Assembly (NCBI GenBank): GCA_023151145.1
Contig: JAKLJM010000145.1
Location: forward strand, 1 to 6,113
Direction: 5' to 3'
DNA length: 6,113 nt
DNA from: Bacteriovoracaceae bacterium
GTDB lineage: Bacteria; Bdellovibrionota; Bacteriovoracia; Bacteriovoracales; Bacteriovoracaceae
Of the stretch, positions 1 to 4,665 are shown piece after piece. Each line of letters opens with the position of its first letter. Positions within the stretch are counted from its first letter, which is position 1. Both the position numbers and the translations under genes were made by a program. Below the pieces are notes generated by a model. The model was given only the letters and a program-made list of their open reading frames with translations. It searched no databases and had not been told where the DNA came from.

Positions 1-998
1 CCTTTTTCGCATGATTTTCTTGCTCCTGTTTCTATACAGCTTGGATGAAAAATAATTTCTCTTTTTAATTCAACACGATGTTCGGAATTGGTTTTGAGCG
101 ATTTCACTGGTTTTAGATAGTGAAATGTGATGTTTTGATAAGTACCAAGTTCTAGAGGTGTCATATTTTCTTCTAAAAGATTTATGGTTTTAGAGATTCG
201 CAGCGAATGAAAACGGATATTCTCTTTAAGCGAAAGAGCGATTTTTAAGGGAATATAGTGATAGCGATGAAGTGTAAAATTTTTTGAATCAATGTTTGTG
301 GGTGGATTTTCTAGGTGAAGAAGATCAAGTTTATTTAGAGCTATTCCCATTTCAGAAAAAAGTTTTTCGGCAGAATCAGCGTTGGAAGATTTTACTGTCA
401 GTGTATAAGTTTCAGCTAATTTCTTTTCACATAATTCTAGGGAGGTATTAAAAGCATAATCAAATGTAGGCGGCGAAAACTCCGATTCATTTAAAAGATG
501 GTCTTTTGATATTGTCCGAGTAAATTGAAGCGTATCTTTTATATTTTCTTCCAGGCTACCTTCACAAAAGACGATTTTTTCTTGCTGTACATTTTTGGCC
601 AGGGGATTGGTTAAGGTGAAACTTATCTCATGTTCATTTTCAATAAAATTCGCGACCACTGGAATCTGTAGCACGTGGTCGCGAAAGTTTTGATCAGTAA
701 TAGTTATCCTAGGAGTTGGGGTATCGCTATTACTAATAATTGTTTTGGTATCATTTGATATTCTTATCGTGGGAATTTGGGAGCTATTCTCTTTAGCGGT
801 TTTTTTCAATAATAAGATGTCGAGACGACTTTGTTTTTTCGTTTCAATAAAATGTTTTTCATCTTCCTGGTATTGAATGATCCAGTTCTCTGTTTTTTGT
901 AGGGAATAGTCTGTTTTTAAAAGTCCAGTATGATTCCCTTTTTGGCCACAACTACAAGTAATGAAAATGATGATGGTGATGTTTAAAATTTTTTTCAT
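1..998 (-). CDS. Putative secreted lipoprotein of unknown function, 3'-truncated by the window edge
   Basis: The minus-strand frame is open without a stop from the ATG at 998-996 to the window edge, giving 332 complete codons; the C-terminus is missing. The start is supported by AAAAGGAAT about 6 bases upstream. The N-terminus is a short signal peptide: Lys2-Lys3, then a hydrophobic Ile-rich stretch (residues 4-14), then TCSCGQ. Cys17, preceded by Ser at -1, is the best lipidation site, although Thr at -3 is not the classic Leu; Cys15 is an alternative. The remainder is polar and probably beta-rich. Two similar short segments, PTIRISND (76-83) and PTPRITITD (94-102), may be adjacent repeated strands. 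Cys145, Cys190, Cys321 and Cys330 could form disulfides in the periplasm. No enzymatic motif or known family was recognised. It is divergent from the 184-residue gene. The coding sequence contains a strong inverted repeat (649-685). The reading frame and export signal are clear; the function is unknown. Confidence 0.85.
   Translation of the reverse strand, partial: MKKILNITIIIFITCSCGQKGNHTGLLKTDYSLQKTENWIIQYQEDEKHFIETKKQSRLDILLLKKTAKENSSQIPTIRISNDTKTIISNSDTPTPRITITDQNFRDHVLQIPVVANFIENEHEISFTLTNPLAKNVQQEKIVFCEGSLEENIKDTLQFTRTISKDHLLNESEFSPPTFDYAFNTSLELCEKKLAETYTLTVKSSNADSAEKLFSEMGIALNKLDLLHLENPPTNIDSKNFTLHRYHYIPLKIALSLKENIRFHSLRISKTINLLEENMTPLELGTYQNITFHYLKPVKSLKTNSEHRVELKREIIFHPSCIETGARKSCEK
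649..685 (-). repeat. 11-bp perfect inverted repeat, terminator-like, inside the lipoprotein gene
   Basis: On the plus strand TTCGCGACCAC (649-659) and GTGGTCGCGAA (675-685) are exact reverse complements separated by 15 bases. Seven of the eleven pairs are G:C, which stands out in this AT-rich gene. In the direction of transcription (minus) the second arm runs straight into TTTTATT, so the shape is that of an intrinsic terminator or attenuator. The loop is rather long, and the site lies about 310 bases into an intact frame (codons about 105-118). The repeat is seen directly; any effect on transcription or mRNA folding is inference. Confidence 0.6.
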
Positions 999-1028
999 AT
1001 AGATTCCTTTTTAAGTCTCCTGTTACTT

Positions 1029-1055
1029 TTTTCATCATTTTTTCCCTGATGAAAA
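1029..1055. repeat. 9-bp inverted repeat upstream of the lipoprotein gene
   Basis: TTTTCATCA (1029-1037) and TGATGAAAA (1047-1055) are perfect reverse complements with a 9-base spacer. A second palindrome, AAAAGCTTTT (1052-1061), overlaps the right arm. The site lies 31-57 bases upstream of the lipoprotein start. It could be an operator, or a hairpin in the lipoprotein mRNA leader if transcription begins further upstream. There is no T-tract arrangement typical of a terminator, and no terminator is needed between divergent genes. Confidence 0.4.
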
Positions 1056-1126
1056 GCTTTTCCGAGTGCTTTTGTCTGTTAATTTCACTTTTGAAAAAAT
1101 GTAAGAAGGGACGAACATTCCGGGTG

Positions 1127-1155
1127 CTGAAAGTAGGCCTATTTTTTGTTAAGAT
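1127..1155 (+). promoter_or_regulatory. Predicted sigma70-like promoter of the 184-residue gene
   Basis: CTGAAA (1127-1132) matches the -35 consensus at 4 of 6 positions, and TAAGAT (1150-1155) matches the -10 at 4 of 6, with an ideal 17-base spacer. Transcription would start near 1162, leaving a leader of about 15 bases that just includes the ribosome binding site. The wider pattern GTGCTGAAA then TTAAGATAA recurs upstream of nrnA. The spacer contains the palindrome TAGGCCTA (1134-1141), extendable to 1130-1145 with one G:T pair, which is a plausible operator position. Confidence 0.45.
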
Positions 1156-1176
1156 AAGAGCGAGAAGAGGTGTCTT

Positions 1177-1731
1177 ATGCGTGCGCTACAATCCAATCAA
1201 TCATCTGCTCCAGAAGCAAAGCCAGAGTTAACAGAAAGACAAAGAGCTCGAAAAGCACGTAACGAAGCTAAAAAAAAGGCGTTAGATTTTACTAACAATC
1301 CTGACATTATAAAACTAGAGAAACCCGATAATAAATATTCTGACGGTGAAATCAGACGTAAGATTACTGATCACGTTGAAAAATCAAATACCGCTAAAAG
1401 CGTGACAAAAGCTAAAACTCAGCCTCTCTTAGGTTCGGGATTCATGGATGAAAATGTCGTGCAGTCACAGAAACAAAAAATGATTGAAGCTGAAGCTCAA
1501 AAAAAAGCAGCTGAACTTACGAATCCAAATAGTGAAGCTAAAAATGCCTCAGATGAAAAAGTAACAATCAATGTGGGGAAACTTGATAAACCCTCAGACG
1601 TAGGAACTAACGACCCAAAAGATCCGGTGACGTCTTCAAAATTAAAATCAGTGCTTGATATGGGAGCTTTTAATTTTAATCCTAAAGAGCGCGATGTTTT
1701 AGCACGAATTTTAAATGAAAAAGGTGCTTAG
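1177..1731 (+). CDS. Hypothetical charged, probably disordered protein (184 aa)
   Basis: The ATG at 1177 is the only reasonable start: an in-frame TAA lies at 1150-1152, and GAAGAGG (1164-1170) is a well-placed ribosome binding site. There is no signal peptide, membrane segment or cysteine, so the product is probably cytoplasmic. Residues 17-36 form a very basic helix-prone stretch (TERQRARKARNEAKKK). Residues about 96-114 (SQKQKMIEAEAQKKAAEL) are a short helix or coiled-coil candidate. Residues 115-155 are rich in Asn, Asp, Lys, Ser and Pro and look disordered. The C-terminal 30 residues (LKSVLDMGAFNFNPKERDVLARILNEKGA region) are the most fold-like part and could be a conserved docking helix. 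No family was recognised. It converges on nrnA with a 4-bp overlap. Consistent composition, its own promoter candidate and a good ribosome binding site argue that it is a real gene. Confidence 0.8.
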   Translation: MRALQSNQSSAPEAKPELTERQRARKARNEAKKKALDFTNNPDIIKLEKPDNKYSDGEIRRKITDHVEKSNTAKSVTKAKTQPLLGSGFMDENVVQSQKQKMIEAEAQKKAAELTNPNSEAKNASDEKVTINVGKLDKPSDVGTNDPKDPVTSSKLKSVLDMGAFNFNPKERDVLARILNEKGA

Positions 1732-2744
1732 TTTAAAGTTTCTTCTTCCGCTAATTTTTTCTCAGCTTCTTCAAGCATAACTTGTAATTTATCGATAGTT
1801 GTTTTCACCACAAATTCAAGTGATCCCTTAATAATCGCAGCAGCAGAATGGTCATGACCACCACCTCCGAGAGCTTGCGCCATCAAACCGACATCAATCG
1901 TTCCCGTCGAACGTAGAGACACTTTGGTTTGTGTTCCCATTTCTCTAAACATACAAGCAATTTTGATGTTATCAAGAACTAAGAGGTGATTGATAAAGGC
2001 GTGAGTGTCTTCAGGGTCCACCTGAAATTTTTGCAAAATATCTTCTGATAAAATGAGCCACGAAATTTTTTCATCTTTGGTGGTTTGAGCAGTCGATAAA
2101 ACTCTTCCGAGCATTTTCATGTAAGAAAGTTTTTTTGTCCCATAGACCATGTTGTAAGCATGTGGCGGAGTCACACCGGTATCCATGAGTTTTCCAATCA
2201 AACGATGAGTATTTCCTTTAACCGTCGGATATCGAAAACTTGATGTATCAATCAGTATGGCGGTGTAAAGAGGAAGTGCCATTTCTCGCGTAAAGCTGAT
2301 CCCCACGCTTTCAATGAGATCTCCGGCCAGTTCTCCGGTGGCAGCTTTAGATGTATCAATACAATTTTGCTCCATGGTTTCTTTCGGGCATGGATGGTGA
2401 TCAATGAATAAGACTTGTGCGGCTTTGTCTGCCACTTTTTTCATTCCCTCGCCAATTCGAAATAACGAGTTCGTGTCAGCAACAATACAAAGATCAATGT
2501 CAGAGTCAGCATAAAAACGTTTGTAGTCTTCTAGAGAGATGACCACATCAAAGGGGTCTAAATATTTATAACGATCGAGTAGGGCTTCTTCGTTTACACA
2601 AATAGCTTTTTTACCCATCTGGCGAAGAGCAATACAAAGGGCAATTTCACTACCAATTCCATCAGCATCAGGGACGATATGGGTGGTAAGAACAATGTTT
2701 TGTGCTTTATCAATTGCTCTTTTAAATCGTTCGTAAGGATTCAT
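1728..2744 (-). CDS. nrnA: DHH-family phosphoesterase, NrnA-type oligoribonuclease / pAp phosphatase
   Basis: NrnA-type enzymes degrade very short RNAs (nanoRNAs) to mononucleotides from the 5' end and dephosphorylate pAp to AMP, using Mn2+ in the cytoplasm. The 338-residue length is close to the family's usual 310-340. The DHH domain shows all metal-site motifs: H22-x3-D26-x-D28 (THIVPDADGIGS), D90 (VADTNS), D115-H116-H117 (IDHHP) and D166 (LIDTSSFRY). The C-terminal DHHA1 domain has the substrate-binding GGGGH (293-297). It is followed by DHSAAA where many relatives have an AAG or ASG ending, a mild variation. The last 20 residues are a charged Glu/Lys helix. The ATG at 2744 is the furthest-upstream start, since an in-frame TAA lies at 2748-2750; the ribosome binding site is weak (GAG at 2751-2753). 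Its stop interlocks with that of the convergent 184-residue gene. Other DHH subfamilies (RecJ, c-di-AMP hydrolases) are less likely because no extra domains are present. Confidence 0.93.
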   Translation of the reverse strand: MNPYERFKRAIDKAQNIVLTTHIVPDADGIGSEIALCIALRQMGKKAICVNEEALLDRYKYLDPFDVVISLEDYKRFYADSDIDLCIVADTNSLFRIGEGMKKVADKAAQVLFIDHHPCPKETMEQNCIDTSKAATGELAGDLIESVGISFTREMALPLYTAILIDTSSFRYPTVKGNTHRLIGKLMDTGVTPPHAYNMVYGTKKLSYMKMLGRVLSTAQTTKDEKISWLILSEDILQKFQVDPEDTHAFINHLLVLDNIKIACMFREMGTQTKVSLRSTGTIDVGLMAQALGGGGHDHSAAAIIKGSLEFVVKTTIDKLQVMLEEAEKKLAEEETLN

Positions 2745-2760
2745 GCATTACTCGTTTATT

Positions 2761-2788
2761 ATCTTAAAAAGCTAAGTCTTGTTTTCAG
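2761..2788 (-). promoter_or_regulatory. Predicted sigma70-like promoter of nrnA
   Basis: Reading the minus strand, CTGAAA (2788-2783) and TAAGAT (2766-2761) are separated by 16 bases, each matching 4 of 6 consensus positions. An overlapping -10 choice is GATAAT (2763-2758, 5 of 6). Transcription would begin near 2751-2754, only about 7-10 bases before the nrnA ATG, so the mRNA would be nearly leaderless. The same extended elements, GTGCTGAAA and TTAAGATAA, occur upstream of the gene at 1177, which strengthens both calls. Confidence 0.45.
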
Positions 2789-2814
2789 CACACTCTTCGG
2801 CTGTCCTTGAATAA

Positions 2815-2834
2815 CCATTGAGAAATCTCAAGGG
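2815..2834. repeat. Imperfect 20-bp palindrome in the nrnA / ABC intergenic region
   Basis: TTGAGA (2818-2823) and TCTCAA (2826-2831) are perfect inverted arms around AA. Extending to CCATTGAGA and TCTCAAGGG gives 9-bp arms with one mismatch. A further CCTTGA copy at 2805-2810 can also pair with TCAAGG at 2828-2833. It lies upstream of both predicted divergent promoters, as expected for a regulator binding site. No T-tract follows, so it is not a terminator. The binding protein is unknown. Confidence 0.35.
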
Positions 2835-2848
2835 ATTTAGAACAAACA

Positions 2849-2860
2849 AATAACGTTATT
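2849..2860. repeat. Perfect 12-bp palindrome in the nrnA / ABC intergenic region
   Basis: AATAACGTTATT is its own reverse complement. It is followed by an eight-A run (2861-2868) and, ten bases later, a seven-T run (2879-2885), so the region is probably curved. Its position upstream of the transporter operon suggests an operator or upstream promoter element. This is inferred from position and symmetry only. Confidence 0.35.
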
Positions 2861-2883
2861 AAAAAAAAGATACACTAATTTTT

Positions 2884-2911
2884 TTCCAATTGCTTGAATT
2901 TTTGATAGCAT
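2884..2911 (+). promoter_or_regulatory. Weak candidate promoter of the transporter operon
   Basis: TTTCCA (2884-2889) and TAGCAT (2906-2911) are spaced by 16 bases and each matches the sigma70 consensus at 4 of 6 positions. This would start transcription near 2918, leaving a leader of about 35 bases before the ATG at 2954. The matches are poor in an AT-rich stretch, and other -10-like hexamers such as TACACT (2871-2876) exist, so the exact site is uncertain. Confidence 0.2.
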
Positions 2912-2953
2912 TTGATCGCTCCAGTCGGATTGGTCAATAATGGGAGAGTGAAA

Positions 2954-3898
2954 ATGTCGGATATTTCCACGGGTATTGCTATTGAATTGAAAAACATTTC
3001 AAAATCCTATCCAGGTGTGCAGGCCTTAAAGGCCGTTAACTTAAAAGTGAAGAAAGGAACTATTCATGGATTTTTGGGTCCTAACGGTGCAGGTAAATCA
3101 ACAACATTAAAAGTGATCTCAGGTTTAATCACCGCAGATAGTGGAGAGGTGAATCTCGATGGCAGTTTAGGTTTTTTACCCGATACTCCGCCTCTTTATC
3201 AACATATGAGTGTGCGTAATTTTTTAGAGTTCGTTTATGATATTGAGTCTCTCGATCAATCAAAAACAGAAGCTTTTAAAAATAAGCAAAAAGCCATTGA
3301 CGATGTTTTAATAAAAACTGGTTTAACTGAGGTGAGTGATCGCTTTATTGGTCATCTCTCAAAAGGTTATCAGCAAAGAGTGGGGATCGCTGAAGCCTTG
3401 GTGCATTCTCCCAATGTCATTATTCTTGATGAACCAACGGTTGGTTTGGATCCCGTAGCTATTAATGAAATCAGAAAACTTATTTCGGAGTTAAAAAAAG
3501 AACATACCATTCTCTTTTCTTCTCATCTCTTGCATGAAGTTGAATTGTTGTGCGATGAAATCAGCATCATTTCACAAGGGGAAATTTTACTCACTGGAAA
3601 AATTGCAGACATTAAACAAAAGTTTCAAGGCGTTTTTCATACTGTCGCAGTGACAAGAACCATCAATGAAGCTCAAATATTAGAATTAATAAAGATGGCC
3701 AATATAGATGATTATAAAGTGTTTCAACGCGATCATAGTAGTGAATTACATTTATATAGCTCTACTGATACTCGAGAAAAAATTAGTGATTTTCTAGTCA
3801 CTCAAAAATGTGGACTTCTAGAGCTTCGTCCTGAATCAGTTCAGCTCGAAGAAATTTTTAAAAGAATGATGAATCAATCTGAGGTTAATAATGGCTAG
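2954..3898 (+). CDS. gldA: ABC-2 type transporter ATP-binding protein, GldA-like
   Basis: This is the cytoplasmic ATPase subunit of an ABC-2 transporter (314 residues from ATG 2954). Visible motifs are Walker A GPNGAGKST (42-50), signature LSKGY (135-139, a variant of LSGGQ), Walker B VIILDE (155-160), D-loop GLDP (164-167) and the H-loop His191 (SSHLLHE). At the Q-loop position the sequence reads LGFLPDTPPLY (72-82) with no glutamine, a form also typical of GldA-like ATPases. Residues from about 225 to the end form a C-terminal extension common in this subfamily. GGGAGAG (2942-2948) sits 5 bases before ATG 2954. A longer version from TTG 2912 would add 14 residues, lacks a ribosome binding site and would overlap the candidate promoter, so it is rejected. 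The 3' end overlaps the permease gene by 8 bp, implying coupled translation. The transported substrate is not known. Confidence 0.92.
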   Translation: MSDISTGIAIELKNISKSYPGVQALKAVNLKVKKGTIHGFLGPNGAGKSTTLKVISGLITADSGEVNLDGSLGFLPDTPPLYQHMSVRNFLEFVYDIESLDQSKTEAFKNKQKAIDDVLIKTGLTEVSDRFIGHLSKGYQQRVGIAEALVHSPNVIILDEPTVGLDPVAINEIRKLISELKKEHTILFSSHLLHEVELLCDEISIISQGEILLTGKIADIKQKFQGVFHTVAVTRTINEAQILELIKMANIDDYKVFQRDHSSELHLYSSTDTREKISDFLVTQKCGLLELRPESVQLEEIFKRMMNQSEVNNG

Positions 3899-4655
3899 TG
3901 TGAAATCCCCTATCAGACTCTCGCGTGGAGTTTGGATCCTTTTAAAAAAGGAATTAGCAGATCTCTTTTTCTCCCCACTACTGTATGTTCTTGCAGCTCT
4001 TTTTTCATTTATTATGGGGTGGCTTTTTTTTAATTATTTGATGCAATCAAAAACTGCGACCACTCAGACATTAACTCCAGCCGTAGTAGTTCCTTTGTTT
4101 GGGAATATGAATTTTATTTTTATTTTCTTAGTTCCGCTTTTGACCATGAATACGTTTTCACTGGAGAAAAAAAATGGAACCCTTGATTTGCTTTTTAGAT
4201 CAAAGCTTTCAGACCTAGAAATTATCTTAGGGAAATTCGTTTCTCAAGTTTTTGTCGTTATTTTTTTACTGGCTTTTAGTTTAATTTTTATGTTGGTCTT
4301 AAGCTCTACCAATTTTCAAGAATGGTCTTTAGTCATGACGTCTTATTTGGGCGTACTTTTTTCAATTATGTGTTACTTGGCGGTCGGGATGTTTATGTCG
4401 TCACTGACAGACAATCCGATTATTTCAAGTGTGCTGACCTTTTGTTTTCTAATGGGGTTAATGCTTTTGGTGCTTTCTACCAATGCCATGGAAAATCAAT
4501 TTTTTGCAGAGATGATTCAGTATTTAGCAGTTCCTTTTCATTATGAAGGTTTTGTTAAGGGCTTAGTTCGTTCCTATTCACTGGTGTATTTTGGAAGCTT
4601 TATTGGTTTTTTCCTCTATTTAACGTGGCGTTCTTTACAACGCCGGAAATGGTAG
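3891..4655 (+). CDS. gldF: ABC-2 type transporter permease, GldF-like
   Basis: This is the inner-membrane subunit partnering the preceding ATPase. The 254-residue protein has the ABC-2 plan of about six helices, near residues 30-50, 64-86, 116-137, 147-171, 176-196 and 229-247. The cytoplasmic N-terminal amphipathic part (ILLKKELADLFFSP, 16-29) and the loop TMNTFSLEKKNGTLDLL (85-101) are characteristic of GldF-type permeases. The segment HYEGFVKGLV (217-226) before the last helix also fits. The ATG at 3891 has GAGG (3881-3884) six bases upstream and lies inside the end of the ATPase gene (ATGGCTAG), so translation is likely coupled. The next gene starts 10 bases after the stop. In Flavobacterium the homologous complex was linked to gliding motility; a motility role here is not shown by the sequence. 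Confidence 0.9.
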   Translation: MASVKSPIRLSRGVWILLKKELADLFFSPLLYVLAALFSFIMGWLFFNYLMQSKTATTQTLTPAVVVPLFGNMNFIFIFLVPLLTMNTFSLEKKNGTLDLLFRSKLSDLEIILGKFVSQVFVVIFLLAFSLIFMLVLSSTNFQEWSLVMTSYLGVLFSIMCYLAVGMFMSSLTDNPIISSVLTFCFLMGLMLLVLSTNAMENQFFAEMIQYLAVPFHYEGFVKGLVRSYSLVYFGSFIGFFLYLTWRSLQRRKW

Positions 4656-4665
4656 GTGGGTGAGT

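Noticed and set aside
1083..1096. Short inverted repeat TTTCA-CTTT-TGAAA
   Set aside because: Five-base arms are expected by chance in AT-rich DNA.
1049..1231. Plus-strand ORF of 60 codons in the intergenic region overlapping the 184-residue gene
   Set aside because: It has no ribosome binding site, overlaps the well-supported start at 1177 in another frame, and runs through the predicted promoter; the translation resembles chance coding.
1849..1860. Perfect 12-bp palindrome TGGTCATGACCA
   Set aside because: It falls on the codons of the conserved GGGGH-D-H motif of NrnA, so protein constraint explains it adequately.
2929..2938. Inverted repeat ATTG-GT-CAAT just before the ATPase ribosome binding site
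   Set aside because: Four-base arms are too short to distinguish from chance.
2912..2953. TTG start extending the ATPase by 14 residues
   Set aside because: ATG 2954 has an ideal GGGAGAG ribosome binding site and begins where ABC ATPases normally begin; the extension has no site and would overlap the candidate promoter.
4322..4546. 74-codon plus-strand ORF inside the permease gene
   Set aside because: It lies wholly within the permease gene in another frame, has no ribosome binding site and no family resemblance; a shadow of the permease.
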